Shown here: piece by piece, positions 16,929-25,753 of the stretch | Layout: the number at the start of each line of letters is the position of its first letter | Numbering within the stretch: position 1 is the stretch's first letter | From: Actinomycetota bacterium | Lineage (GTDB): Bacteria; Actinomycetota; Actinomycetes; Propionibacteriales; Propionibacteriaceae | Assembly: GCA_020161795.1 (NCBI GenBank) | Contig: JAIUOR010000039.1 | Coordinates: 1-64,000, forward strand | Direction of reading: 5' to 3' | DNA length: 64,000 nucleotides | Translations under genes and position numbers: made by a program | Notes under the pieces: model-generated | Told to the model about the DNA's origin: nothing | Seen by the model: the letters and a program-made list of their open reading frames with translations, nothing else | Database searches by the model: none

Positions 16929-19900
16929 ATGCCGGTGGAGTTCTTGTCCGACGATCAGGTTGTCGCGTACGGCCGGTTCACCGGCGCGATGGCGGCAGGC
17001 GAGGTAGAGCGGTTCTTCTACCTCGATGACTCGGATCGGAACCTGGTCGCTCGGCGGCGTTCGGATCACCATCGTCTCGGCTTCGCGGTGCAGCTGGGCA
17101 CCGTGCGGGCGGTGGGCCGCTTCCTCGAGGACCCGCTGGACGTGCCCTGGCCGGCAGTGCAGTACCTCGCCGAGCAGCTTGGGATCGGCGACGCGTCGTG
17201 TGTGAAGAACTATGCGCGGCGTTCGCAGACGCCGTACGAGCACGCCTGGGAGATCCGTGCCGCTTATGGGTACCGGTCCTTCGACGATGAGGCGATCGGG
17301 CAGGGCTTCGCGCGGTTCCTCGACGCCCGGGCGTGGACGCACGCCGAGGGGCCGGTGGCGCTGTTCGAGCAGGCGACCGGCTGGCTGCGCCGTAACCGGG
17401 TGCTGCTGCCAGGCGTCACGGTGCTGGCCAGGCAGGTAGCCGCCGCGCGCGACGCGGCGGAGACCCGGTTGCACGACGTGTTGGCCGGGGCCGCCTTACG
17501 CGTGGACCCGCTGCTGCCGGGCCGGCTCTCGGACCTGCTGCGGGTGCCGGACGGGTCGCGGCTATCGCAGCTGGAGCGGCTCCGTCGCTCGCCGCTGCGC
17601 AGTTCGGGACCGGAGATGGTCAAGGCGCTGCAGCGGGCAGAGCAGCTCGCCGACCTGGGCGCTGGCCGGGTCGAGATGGGTGAGATACCACCGAACCGGT
17701 TGCAGGTGCTGGCGCGGACGGGCCTGGGCAGCAAGGCCTCGGCGCTGGCCCGGCTGAGCGAGCCGAAGCGGACCGCGACGCTGGTCGCGGTGCTGCGCCA
17801 CCTGGAGGCGGTCGCGGTCGACGACGCGCTGGATCTGTTCGCGCTGCTGATGGCGACGAGGCTATTCGGCCCGGCTCGGCGGGCGTCGGCCGAGGAGCGG
17901 CTGGCGATGCTGCCGCGGCTGGAGAAGGCATCCAGGACGGTCGCCCGCGCGGGCCGGGTGCTGCTGAACCAGCTTGCGGTCGTCGAGGACGCGGGCGGCA
18001 CGCTCGACGTGGCTGCCCTATGGGTGGCGGTGGAGGACGTGGTGCCCCGCGCTGTGGTCGTCGAGGCGATCAATCTGGTCGAGGAACTTGTGCCCGACGA
18101 TGAGGGTTCTGCGGATTCGGCGATACGCGCGGCATTGGCTGGTCGGTACAACACGGTGCGGCCCTTCCTGAAGCTGCTGGGCGCGTCCACTGCGCTGCAT
18201 GCCGCGCCGGGCGGCGAGCGGGTACTGGCTGCGGTGCGGGCGCTGCCCGAGCTGGCCCGACGGCGCGTGGCCCAGAAACCACTCACCGTCGAGGAGATTG
18301 ACCCCGAGCTGGTGACGCCGGCCTGGAGGCGGGTGGTGTTCGCCAGCGCCGATTTGCCGTCCGGCGCGGTGGACCGCGACGCGTACGTGGTGTGTGTGCT
18401 CGAGGGGCTACACCGAGCCCTCGGGCGGCGTGACGTGTACGCACGGCCGTCGCACCGCTGGGCCGATCCGCGGGCACTGCTGCTGGCCGGGCCACGGTGG
18501 GAGGCGGTGCGCGAAGACGTACTGGCCGGGCTCAGCCTCACCGACCCGGCGCCGACGCACCTGGCCCGGCAGTTGATCACGCTCGACGCCGCGTGGAAGC
18601 AGACCGCGGCGCGGCTGGCCGAAGCTGGCGAGGATGCTCGGGCGCGGGTCGTGGCCAGCCCGGAGGGGCGCGCTCGGCTTGTCGTCGACCACCTCGACGC
18701 GCTCGGTGAACCGGAGAGTCTGACCTGGCTGCGGGCGACGGCGCAGGCCATGCTGCCGCGTGTGGACCTGCCGGAGCTGCTGCTGGAGGTGCACGCCTGG
18801 ACCGGGTTCCTGGACACCTACACCCATCTCGGCGATGTCTCGTCGCGCACCAAGGACCTCGCGGTGAGCGTGGCCGCGCTGCTGGTGGCCGAGGCCTGCA
18901 ATGTCGGGCTGACCCCGGTCATCAAGGCGAACGAGGCGGCGTTGACCCGGGCCCGGCTGGCGCACGTGGACCAGTACTACGTGCGGGCGGAGAACCACGC
19001 CGCCGCCAATGCCGTGCTGGTCGACGCGCAGGCGCAAATCCCGATCACGCGAGCCTGGGGCGGTGGGCTGCTCGCCTCGGTCGACGGGCTGCGGTTCGTC
19101 GTCCCGGTGCGCACCATCAACGCCGGACCGTCGCCGAGGTACTTCGGCTACAAGCGTGGCATCACCTGGCTCAACGCGGTAAACGACCAGGTCGCCGGGA
19201 TCGGGCAGATGGTCGTGCCCGGCACGCCAAGGGACTCGCTGTTCATCCTGGACGCCCTGCTCAATCTCGACGCCGGGCCGAAGCCGGAGGTGGTGACCAC
19301 CGACAACGCCTCCTACAGCGACATGGTCTTCGGCGTGTTCGCGATGCTGAACTACCGGTTCGCGCCGCGCTTCGCGGACCTGCCCGACCAGCGGTACTGG
19401 CGCGCCACGCTGCCCGACCCCCTGCCGAACGGTGTCGCGCTCTCGGCGGAGCAGCAGGCGATCGCCGACTACGGGCCACTGGAGCCGATCGCCCGCAACA
19501 CGATCAACGTCGCCAAGATCCTTACGCAGTGGCCGGACATGCTGCGGGTCGCGGGCTCGCTGGTCACCAACCAGGTGCGCGCCTATGACCTGCTGCGCAT
19601 GTTCGGTCGTGACGGGCACCCGACTCCGCTTGGTCAGGCCTTCATCGAGTACGGACGCATCGCCAAGACCCTGCACCTGCTGGCGCTGGTCGACCCGGTC
19701 GACGGCACCTACCAACGCCGGATGAACCGGCAGCTGACCGTGCAGGAATCCCGGCATCGCCTGGCCCGCAAGATCTGCCACGCCAACCGCGGTCAGATCC
19801 GGCAGGCCTACCGCGAAGGACAGGAAGACCAGCTCGCCGCCCTGGGCCTGGTCCTCAACGCAGTGGTCTTGTGGAACACCCGCTACCTCGACGCCATCGT

Positions 19901-20081
19901 CGAGAACCTATGCAGCAGCAGCGGCCAGCCCGTGCGCGAGGAGGACGTCGCGCGGCTCTCGCCGCTCGGGCACGCTCACCTCAACTGCCTCGGGCGCTAC
20001 GCCTTCACCAGTCAGCCGCTCACCCAGCTGCGACCGCTACGCGACCCCGCAGCCCCCGACAGCGAGGACGACGAGTTCTGA
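16929..20081 (+). CDS. tnpA: Tn3-family transposase TnpA
   Basis: A 1050-residue transposase, slightly longer than the usual ~1000. The N-terminus (MPVEFLSDDQVVAYGRF) matches the DUF4158 DNA-binding region and the C-terminal half is a DDE_Tnp_Tn3 catalytic domain, with SVDGLRFVVPVR, TTDNASYSDMVFGVF and the conserved NAVVLWNTRYLDAIV near the end. It fills nearly the whole element and would act with both terminal repeats in replicative transposition. The frame looks intact. Confidence 0.95.
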   Translation: MPVEFLSDDQVVAYGRFTGAMAAGEVERFFYLDDSDRNLVARRRSDHHRLGFAVQLGTVRAVGRFLEDPLDVPWPAVQYLAEQLGIGDASCVKNYARRSQTPYEHAWEIRAAYGYRSFDDEAIGQGFARFLDARAWTHAEGPVALFEQATGWLRRNRVLLPGVTVLARQVAAARDAAETRLHDVLAGAALRVDPLLPGRLSDLLRVPDGSRLSQLERLRRSPLRSSGPEMVKALQRAEQLADLGAGRVEMGEIPPNRLQVLARTGLGSKASALARLSEPKRTATLVAVLRHLEAVAVDDALDLFALLMATRLFGPARRASAEERLAMLPRLEKASRTVARAGRVLLNQLAVVEDAGGTLDVAALWVAVEDVVPRAVVVEAINLVEELVPDDEGSADSAIRAALAGRYNTVRPFLKLLGASTALHAAPGGERVLAAVRALPELARRRVAQKPLTVEEIDPELVTPAWRRVVFASADLPSGAVDRDAYVVCVLEGLHRALGRRDVYARPSHRWADPRALLLAGPRWEAVREDVLAGLSLTDPAPTHLARQLITLDAAWKQTAARLAEAGEDARARVVASPEGRARLVVDHLDALGEPESLTWLRATAQAMLPRVDLPELLLEVHAWTGFLDTYTHLGDVSSRTKDLAVSVAALLVAEACNVGLTPVIKANEAALTRARLAHVDQYYVRAENHAAANAVLVDAQAQIPITRAWGGGLLASVDGLRFVVPVRTINAGPSPRYFGYKRGITWLNAVNDQVAGIGQMVVPGTPRDSLFILDALLNLDAGPKPEVVTTDNASYSDMVFGVFAMLNYRFAPRFADLPDQRYWRATLPDPLPNGVALSAEQQAIADYGPLEPIARNTINVAKILTQWPDMLRVAGSLVTNQVRAYDLLRMFGRDGHPTPLGQAFIEYGRIAKTLHLLALVDPVDGTYQRRMNRQLTVQESRHRLARKICHANRGQIRQAYREGQEDQLAALGLVLNAVVLWNTRYLDAIVENLCSSSGQPVREEDVARLSPLGHAHLNCLGRYAFTSQPLTQLRPLRDPAAPDSEDDEF

Positions 20082-20114
20082 GCTGAGACGCCCTCTCAAT
20101 CAAGGGGATCCTCG

Positions 20115-20161
20115 CAAGATCACTCTCACCGCTAACCACTGTTCCGTTGTTCCTCAACCCC
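20115..20161 (-). repeat. Right terminal inverted repeat of the Tn3 element
   Basis: Reverse complement of the left end with three mismatches. The next base (20162) begins the remnant parA frame. Confidence 0.93.
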
Positions 20162-20281
20162 GGCACCCGTAAGAAGCGGATGGCCATCACCAGCGAAGAC
20201 CCACCCAGCAAAGCCCTCCAGCCCGTCGCCACCGCCATGCGGTCACTCGCCGCCTTCGTGAAGGAGTACGTCAATGCCTGA
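20162..20281 (+). pseudogene. 3' remnant of a ParA-like partition ATPase gene
   Basis: A 39-residue open frame begins exactly at the transposon boundary (GTRKKRMAITSEDPPSKALQ...FVKEYVNA) and ends at a TGA that overlaps the next start by 8 bp. The sequence and coupling fit the C-terminus of a ParA ATPase followed by its small DNA-binding partner. The rest of the gene is not left of the transposon, so it is lost. ParA identity is likely but rests on a short segment. Confidence 0.5.
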
Positions 20282-20729
20282 CGGTCTCAGCATGCTCGAC
20301 GAGAAGAGGAAGAGCCGCAGCCGCAGCATCCCCGCACCACGGAACCCACCCCGCTCCACCCCCGTCCAGGTCGCCGAGCTCGTACCGTCGGCACCGGTCG
20401 AAGCCGCGGCGCCGGCCGTCGAGCCGGAGACGACCGCAGCGGTGCCGGCGCCGACGCCCGCGCCGAAGGAGAACCCAACGGCGGGGGAGCCGACTGTGCA
20501 GGAGCCGACCATCAAGATGTCGATCTACCTCGAGGCCAGCGACGACCTGTACCTCGAAGAGATCACACACGCCGGCAAAACCAGCCGGCCACGCATCGCG
20601 ATTTCTCGCAGCGCGATCGTCCGGCTGGCCCTCGAGCGGCTCGCCGCCACCATGACCGCCGACGAGATCGTCGCCCAACTCCGCCAGACCGGCGATGGAC
20701 ACCAAGGCGCCGGCCGCAAGCGACGCTGA
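20274..20729 (+). CDS. Small DNA-binding partition partner (ParB/ParG-like candidate)
   Basis: A 151-residue protein with a basic start (LDEKRKSRSRS), a long Pro/Ala/Glu-rich linker (~20-80) and a C-terminal segment (IKMSIYLEASDDLYLEEIT, ISRSAIVRLALERL) with the beta-strand/helix pattern of a ribbon-helix-helix fold. It is translationally coupled to the broken parA-like frame. It would bind the centromere of a partition system, which is now without its ATPase unless one acts in trans. Confidence 0.6.
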   Translation: MPDGLSMLDEKRKSRSRSIPAPRNPPRSTPVQVAELVPSAPVEAAAPAVEPETTAAVPAPTPAPKENPTAGEPTVQEPTIKMSIYLEASDDLYLEEITHAGKTSRPRIAISRSAIVRLALERLAATMTADEIVAQLRQTGDGHQGAGRKRR

Positions 20730-20823
20730 CCTGTCAGGACTGCAGGGGTGGGGGAGTGCCATGGCGCTGCTGACGTGCATGAGACGACGCTGGCTGCGGA
20801 ACGTCAGTACGGGATAGAACGCC

Positions 20824-21057
20824 ATGCCCCACATCCCCGTCGTCCTCGTACTGGTCCTCCTGATCGTCACCGTCTTTCTTGCAGGCGTCCTCCTCGCTCT
20901 GGGCCTCAGCGGCAGCTCGCTTCGGTGCATGATCCGCGGCCACCAGCGCAGCTCGCAGATCTGGACCAGCCGCGACAGCCCCGGCGTGGGTTACTCCTGC
21001 CCCCGCTGCCGCGTCCTGTGGCTTCCGAGCAACCCCTTCGACCAGCTCGAGCCCTGA
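20824..21057 (+). CDS. Small membrane protein with Cys/His motif
   Basis: A 77-residue protein with one N-terminal membrane helix (VVLVLVLLIVTVFLAGVLLAL) and a short tail with C..(5)..H and CPRC, a possible zinc ribbon. GGGAT lies upstream of the ATG. No family recognised; it may be coexpressed with the lipoprotein 19 bp downstream. Confidence 0.55.
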   Translation: MPHIPVVLVLVLLIVTVFLAGVLLALGLSGSSLRCMIRGHQRSSQIWTSRDSPGVGYSCPRCRVLWLPSNPFDQLEP

Positions 21058-21076
21058 ACCCACCCGGAGACCACCC

Positions 21077-21535
21077 GTGCGACACAAACTGATCGGCCTC
21101 AGCCTCGCGCTGGCGATCCTTTGCACCGGCCCCCTGGCTGGCTGTAGGGAGAGTGAACCTATCCGCGCCACCGTGCGGATCGGGCCAACGGTGGCCGAGT
21201 TCCAGGTCGAGGTCGCCCAGACCGCCGACCAGCAACGCGACGGCCTCAGCGACCGAGACGAGCTGGCCACGGGCACCGGGATGCTGTTCCAGTTCGGAAG
21301 CAGAAGCGAGCAACAGGTCTGGATGGCCGGCATGTCGATGCCGCTCGACATCGCCTGGATCGCGGACAACAAAGTCGTCGCGATCGACACCCTCACCCCG
21401 TGTACCGACACCGACCAAAACGCCTGCCCCCGCTGGACCTCACCCAGTCCCGTCGACAGTCTGTTGGAGGTCTCCGCCCACTCATTGGCCACAGTGATCC
21501 CCGGAATGGCCGTCGATGTCGAGGAACTGCCGTAA
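21077..21535 (+). CDS. DUF192-family lipoprotein
   Basis: A 152-residue secreted protein from a GTG start, with a signal peptide ending in the lipobox LAGC (Cys23). The rest matches the DUF192 pattern: QQRDGLSDRDEL, GTGMLFQF, QVWMAGMSMPLDIAWI and a LLEV motif near the end. Members are small extracytoplasmic beta-rich proteins of unknown function. CACCCGGAG precedes the start. Confidence 0.85.
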   Translation: MRHKLIGLSLALAILCTGPLAGCRESEPIRATVRIGPTVAEFQVEVAQTADQQRDGLSDRDELATGTGMLFQFGSRSEQQVWMAGMSMPLDIAWIADNKVVAIDTLTPCTDTDQNACPRWTSPSPVDSLLEVSAHSLATVIPGMAVDVEELP

Positions 21536-21610
21536 TCATCGACGTTTCCGGGGGGGTCGACACCGGGTACGCCGCTCCTGAACGGCGGGTGCACAGCCGG
21601 GCTCGCAGCG

Positions 21611-22540
21611 CTATGAGAGAGCCGTCTCCCTTGCCTGGCTAGCTGGCAGCACGAGCGCAGGTGACTGCAACTTGTAGATGTTGCGCATCCGCCGAGGGTC
21701 GAATACGTCGGACTTCTGGTCTCGCGCAACACTCTGACGCTCGATCCGCAAGAGGCCATTCTTGACAAGCTCCGCGGTCCCGGTCGCGCGCGTCTGGTGA
21801 GAGATCCGGTACCGCTGGTGGAACACACTGGTACTGAACCAGACGTCCTTGCCTTCGCCGCCTTGTTCTGCGAGGAGGATCAGCAACATCGTGAGTCCTG
21901 GGCCGCGCAGCTGCTGAAAGTAGCCGTCAAGCCAGAGTCTGCTGGCGACTTTGAAGTAGACGTGGCTCGCGATAAGTCCCTTCGATTGGCGTCGATGTAG
22001 TGCTCGGCTGTGGCTGCTTGAAGGAAGGCTGTACGGACGACCCTGACCGCCTTCGTCGAAGAGTGTCACAACACTCGGTTGCCCAGCCATCGGTTCGGAG
22101 AGGATCAGGCGGTGCTGCTCGAGCGTCTTCATGGCTGCAGAGATACGACGCGCACCTTTCCCCCCGGGGTCTGGAAGGTCCAAGAGGGTTGCCCATGCTC
22201 GAGTCGGCTTCGCAGTCTGGAACGGCGCCTGGGCGCAGCGCCAAATCAGAGCGAGATAGAGCTTGATGGCGACCGTGCCGCTGCGACCTCCTGCGTAGAG
22301 CTTTGCCATCGGCGGAGCTGCGTCATCGTCACTACGGACGAAAGCCTTCCGGACGGGCGTGTCCGTCCGTCGACCGGACGAGGCCACGATTGCCTGCGCA
22401 GCTTTCACTGACTCCGCGGTCGCCCGCGGATCTCGCGAAGCGAGCCAACTATCTATCGCCGTCGCCCAGATGTCTGGAGCTGTGAGGTCACCCCCCGGCC
22501 CTGTGGACAGAGAAACCTCCTCTGGGTTCACAGGTATCAC
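21611..22540 (-). CDS. Winged-helix protein, candidate plasmid replication initiator
   Basis: A 309-residue protein with two apparent winged-helix domains: one around 85-165 (IKLYLALIWRCAQ, AMKTLEQHRLI) and one around 195-285 (YFQQLRGPGLTMLLIL, ATGTAELVKNGLLRIER). A tandem winged-helix layout, the AT-rich palindrome-bearing region upstream, and the nearby partition remnant suggest a replication initiator. A transcriptional regulator is the alternative. No rolling-circle tyrosine or primase motif is seen. Confidence 0.5.
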   Translation of the reverse strand: MIPVNPEEVSLSTGPGGDLTAPDIWATAIDSWLASRDPRATAESVKAAQAIVASSGRRTDTPVRKAFVRSDDDAAPPMAKLYAGGRSGTVAIKLYLALIWRCAQAPFQTAKPTRAWATLLDLPDPGGKGARRISAAMKTLEQHRLILSEPMAGQPSVVTLFDEGGQGRPYSLPSSSHSRALHRRQSKGLIASHVYFKVASRLWLDGYFQQLRGPGLTMLLILLAEQGGEGKDVWFSTSVFHQRYRISHQTRATGTAELVKNGLLRIERQSVARDQKSDVFDPRRMRNIYKLQSPALVLPASQARETALS

Positions 22541-22669
22541 ATGGCCTCCTTACTTCTCATCGCTAGAGTACCGCTCAGTTCTACACAAGCGTAGTGCTCA
22601 AATCTATCTAAGCGATCCTCTTCTATCCATAATAACGTACCGAGTTTGACATTTGTCTAGTGTTTGAGG

Positions 22670-22683
22670 TACCGTTAACGGTA
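22670..22683. promoter_or_regulatory. Perfect palindrome upstream of the Rep candidate
   Basis: TACCGTTAACGGTA is self-complementary over 14 bp and lies 130 bp upstream of the winged-helix gene, within AT-rich sequence. A similar motif follows around 22717-22733. It could be an operator or an origin element. Confidence 0.5.
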
Positions 22684-22919
22684 ACCCCCGGTTTGCGCAC
22701 ATCCCGCCACTGTGGTACGGTAGTGCTACCTGGTTGTCGCGGAACGCCGCTGGATCGGTTGGGGACTCGTCTTGAGCGAGGTGGCCTGATCGTACCCGGT
22801 TGAGTGGCGGCCGCCGGGATCTGAGCGGGCACTGTTGGAAGTCACAGGCTGACGTGTCCAGGAAGACTGGAGTTGCTGACTCGCATGATGGCGAGAGGCT
22901 GCCAGCTGCTCAGTAGGAC

Positions 22920-22950
22920 GGGGGGCGCACTTGGCCGTGCGTCCCCCCGA
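22920..22950 (-). terminator. Terminator of the recombinase operon
   Basis: CGGGGGGCGCAC and GTGCGTCCCCCCG form a stem of about 12 bp with one bulged base and a 6-nt loop. It lies 11 bp after the stop of the leftward recombinase gene. Confidence 0.65.
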
Positions 22951-22961
22951 TCCTGTTCCGG

Positions 22962-24020
22962 CTAGAAGCCTAGGACCGTAGCGGCATTGTCGGTCCAAGC
23001 TTGTTGCACTCGGACGTAGGCGCCAAGGGTGGCAAGTGAGCGGTGTCGAGTCTGGTGCGCGATGGCGCGGTCACTGGCGCCACGAAGATGGGCGTAGGTC
23101 ACGAAACCGGCGCGAAGGCTGTGGGCGCTGTACCGGGCCGGATCGAGGCCGCCTCGGCTGACTGCTTGTTGTACCAAGGTGTTGATCGACTCGGGGTTAA
23201 GCCGGCGGGGGAGTGCCGTGTTGCTCTTGCTGACCGGGCGGAGGAGAGGTCCGTCGACGATGCCCGCGAGCTCAAGCCAGCGCTGGATAGCGATCACCGG
23301 GCAACGGTCAGGATTGCCGGCGCGAGGAAGGACTACCAGCTCGACTTGCTCGCCGGTCTGGTTGGTCTTAGAGCGGGAGAGTGTAAGCACCAAGCCGTTG
23401 GGATGCTCGGCTAGCTGGTCGACAGTGAGGGCGGCAAGCTCACTTCGGCGCAATGCAGCGACGAATCCGGTCAGCAACAGGGCCCGGTCGCGTGCGCCGG
23501 ACAAGTCGGGTTCGTTGGGTCGCCCGGAGGTACGCCACACTTTCGTCGTCGGACAGGCGTCCAGCACGTCGAACAGTTCCGGTGGCATCAACGGCGCCGC
23601 CTGGTCCGGCGGGGCGCCGTGCGTGCGGCGGATGCCCTCCCACACCGCCAGCACCCGGGCGTTGCGGGTCGGATCGGGATGGTTCTGCAGCTGATGGACG
23701 AACCGGATCGCAGACAGCCGCCGGCTCATCGTGCCCACCTTGGCGCCGGCCTGAGCCAATGCCGTCAGGTAACCCGTCACGGTCGCCGGCGCGGCCGGCG
23801 CTGGTACGAGCTCGCCATGCTCGACGCACCAGGTCGTGAACTCCCGCCAGTCGGACCGGTATCCGCGCAGGGTGTTCGCGGCCCTGGCCGCCTCGACGTA
23901 GCCGGCCTCTGCAGACGACAACGGCACTTCATCCAGCAGCGCTACCGGATCTGTCGCTGCACCTCGTATCACTGGCGGCTCAGGGTTGGTGGTCCTCGGC
24001 GCCGCCTGGTTGCTGGTCAC
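22962..24020 (-). CDS. Tyrosine recombinase/integrase
   Basis: A 352-residue recombinase from the GTG at 24020, which overlaps the upstream gene's stop in GTGA. A SAM-like core-binding domain (ANTLRGYRSDWREFTTWC) is followed by the catalytic domain with ALRRSEL (first Arg), HSLRAGF (His and second Arg), HQTRHRSLATL and the nucleophile in GAYVRV. All key residues are present, so it should be active. It is translationally coupled to a nuclease-like gene, which is unusual for an integrase. Confidence 0.92.
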   Translation of the reverse strand: MTSNQAAPRTTNPEPPVIRGAATDPVALLDEVPLSSAEAGYVEAARAANTLRGYRSDWREFTTWCVEHGELVPAPAAPATVTGYLTALAQAGAKVGTMSRRLSAIRFVHQLQNHPDPTRNARVLAVWEGIRRTHGAPPDQAAPLMPPELFDVLDACPTTKVWRTSGRPNEPDLSGARDRALLLTGFVAALRRSELAALTVDQLAEHPNGLVLTLSRSKTNQTGEQVELVVLPRAGNPDRCPVIAIQRWLELAGIVDGPLLRPVSKSNTALPRRLNPESINTLVQQAVSRGGLDPARYSAHSLRAGFVTYAHLRGASDRAIAHQTRHRSLATLGAYVRVQQAWTDNAATVLGF

Positions 24021-25753
24021 GCGATCTCGCCCCGGCCGGGAAGGTACGCCACCCGGGCTCGCCCGGTGGCCAGCTCGTCGTCGTCGACACCGGGACCGGC
24101 CTCGTCTGACAGCTTGTCGTCCGGTGGGTGACCAAGCCGCGCCTGGAACCATTCGCCGTCGACAAGCCGGAAGATGGCGGTGACTTCTGCGTCGTGTTCG
24201 GGGTGGTCAGGGATGGAGTCGAGGTCGACGGTCACCGTGCCGGTCAAGTACATCGGTCCGGTGTGTACGACTTCGTCCCCAAGCCGTACCTCATGGTCGT
24301 CACTGCTGATCTGCAACTGTCCACCGCCCCCGGGGAACTGCGCCTTGAAGCCGGCGATCTTGCTTGGGTCGAGTGTCACAGTGAGGGTGGCAGGCATCCA
24401 CGGCACGACTTCGCCCTCCAGCAGCCGACGTAGCCGGCTGGCTCGCTTCAAGTCACCCTGGCTGAACTCTGCAGGCAGCGGAAAGGGCTGGCGCAGCTTG
24501 TCCTGGATGGTGGTGAGGTCTTCAACGAAGGTGACGAGGTCCGCATCTGGGCCCGGGGGGAGGTCAGCGGGGAGGGCAATTTCCTGTCGAGCTGTGTGCC
24601 CGTCCTGTCGCAGCGTCACCACCAGCTCGTTGGGCGCGTGGCAGGCCGCCATCAGGCGAAGAGCAGGCAGCACCGCGGCGGGCAGCACCGGCTCCGGATT
24701 CAACGAGGTGAGGTTCAATTTGAGGGTCGCCTCATCGAATCGAGCCTCTAGGACCACCTCGACGGCCTGAGCGGAGTCACGGCTTGTGATCCGCACCCCT
24801 CCACCAGAGCCAGTGATACGAGATGCGGCACGCAGCGGTAACGCGACGGTCGGGAACGCCTCCGTCGGACGGTGCACAGCCAAGGAGACCTGGGGAAGGT
24901 TCCCTGTCTCTGGAGTTTCCAGCATCACCAAGCGGACGAGTTCAACGTCCTCGCCGGGAAGACCGAGCTCGGGGGGTCCTGTCATCGAGAACCGAGTGAC
25001 GTACTGGCCGGGGATCTCGACTGAGCTGCCGAACAGCTGACTGTCTCGGAGCCGGTGACGAAGCTCGGCCGTCTCGGGCTCGTCCGGCACGGAGACCTTG
25101 AACGTGATACCGATCGGGGCGTCTGCAGCGGCGCCGGGGTGCTTGGGCTCGAACGTGACGGACCTGGTGCCGTCAGGAAGACGGCCGAACAGAGGCCGCC
25201 AGTCGGGGGAGATCTCGTCGGCGAGGTGCTCGAGGGCGTCATGGCGTCGGATCAGGTCGGGGGTCCCACCCGCGAGGGCCGCTGTCTCCAGGTTGTACTG
25301 CTGCACGTAGCGGAGCAGCTTGTCGCCGGTGGCGTACCGGATCAGGTCGTCGTGCTGGGTCAGCTGCTCCTCGAGCCAGCTCTGGCCGAGCCAGCGGTCG
25401 ACAAACGGGTACTCGGCCTGACGAAGACCGTTGAACCAGGCGAGCTCGGACGGGTTGTGGTCGATCGGAACCACGAGGTTCCACTGGTCCGGCTGGTTCC
25501 TGGCGGCTGAGACTAAAGAACGCTGTACCTGCCGGCGCCGGCTGTTGGACACGCGGCCGGTGAAAGCCTTGGCCTCGAAGAGCACCAGCTCGCCGCCTGT
25601 GCGGATTTGGAGCTCGCGGCCGCCGTCGCCACCCTGACCGTCAATCACCTCACCGTCCGGATAGAGGCGCAGCAGCAACAGCTTCACGAGCTTCTCGAAG
25701 TCCGCCGGGTTCGCGCAGACCTCGGCCCACGTGATGCGCAGATCCGGTCCCAT
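24017..25753 (-). CDS. Restriction-endonuclease-like protein with large beta-rich C-terminal domain
   Basis: A 578-residue protein. Residues 15-80 form a PD-(D/E)XK core of the Mrr-like kind: FEKLVKLLLLRLYPD, GGDGGREL (Asp43) and LVLFEAKAF (Glu60, Lys62). The remaining ~400 residues look beta-rich and match no family I recognise. It precedes the tyrosine recombinase with a 4-bp overlap, so the two are made together. It could be a defence nuclease carried by the integrase. Function is inferred. Confidence 0.65.
   Translation of the reverse strand: MGPDLRITWAEVCANPADFEKLVKLLLLRLYPDGEVIDGQGGDGGRELQIRTGGELVLFEAKAFTGRVSNSRRRQVQRSLVSAARNQPDQWNLVVPIDHNPSELAWFNGLRQAEYPFVDRWLGQSWLEEQLTQHDDLIRYATGDKLLRYVQQYNLETAALAGGTPDLIRRHDALEHLADEISPDWRPLFGRLPDGTRSVTFEPKHPGAAADAPIGITFKVSVPDEPETAELRHRLRDSQLFGSSVEIPGQYVTRFSMTGPPELGLPGEDVELVRLVMLETPETGNLPQVSLAVHRPTEAFPTVALPLRAASRITGSGGGVRITSRDSAQAVEVVLEARFDEATLKLNLTSLNPEPVLPAAVLPALRLMAACHAPNELVVTLRQDGHTARQEIALPADLPPGPDADLVTFVEDLTTIQDKLRQPFPLPAEFSQGDLKRASRLRRLLEGEVVPWMPATLTVTLDPSKIAGFKAQFPGGGGQLQISSDDHEVRLGDEVVHTGPMYLTGTVTVDLDSIPDHPEHDAEVTAIFRLVDGEWFQARLGHPPDDKLSDEAGPGVDDDELATGRARVAYLPGRGEIA

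Larger units (their letters stand above)
16839..20161 (+). mobile_element. Tn3-family transposon carrying only tnpA
   Basis: Inverted repeats at 16839-16885 and 20115-20161 agree at 44 of 47 positions and begin GGGGTTGAGGAACAACGG. They enclose a 3.3-kb unit with a transposase and no resolvase or visible res site, as in IS1071-like Tn3 relatives. The 5-bp flanks (ATCAC and GGCAC) do not match, so no target duplication remains. The right end abuts the 3' end of a probable parA. Confidence 0.93.
22541..22961. other. AT-rich intergenic region, candidate origin or regulatory region
   Basis: No gene is supported. 22541-22740 is clearly AT-richer than its surroundings and holds a perfect 14-bp palindrome TACCGTTAACGGTA (22670-22683) and related GTACGGTA/GTACCG elements nearby. 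This is consistent with binding sites for the upstream winged-helix protein. A terminator hairpin for the recombinase is at the right edge. Confidence 0.5.

Noticed and set aside
17264..19781. Long minus-strand frames inside tnpA
   Set aside because: Ser/Arg-rich or Val/Gly-rich shadow translations without recognisable domains; tnpA explains the region.
16834..20166. Target-site duplication of the Tn3 element
   Set aside because: The flanking 5-mers ATCAC and GGCAC do not match.
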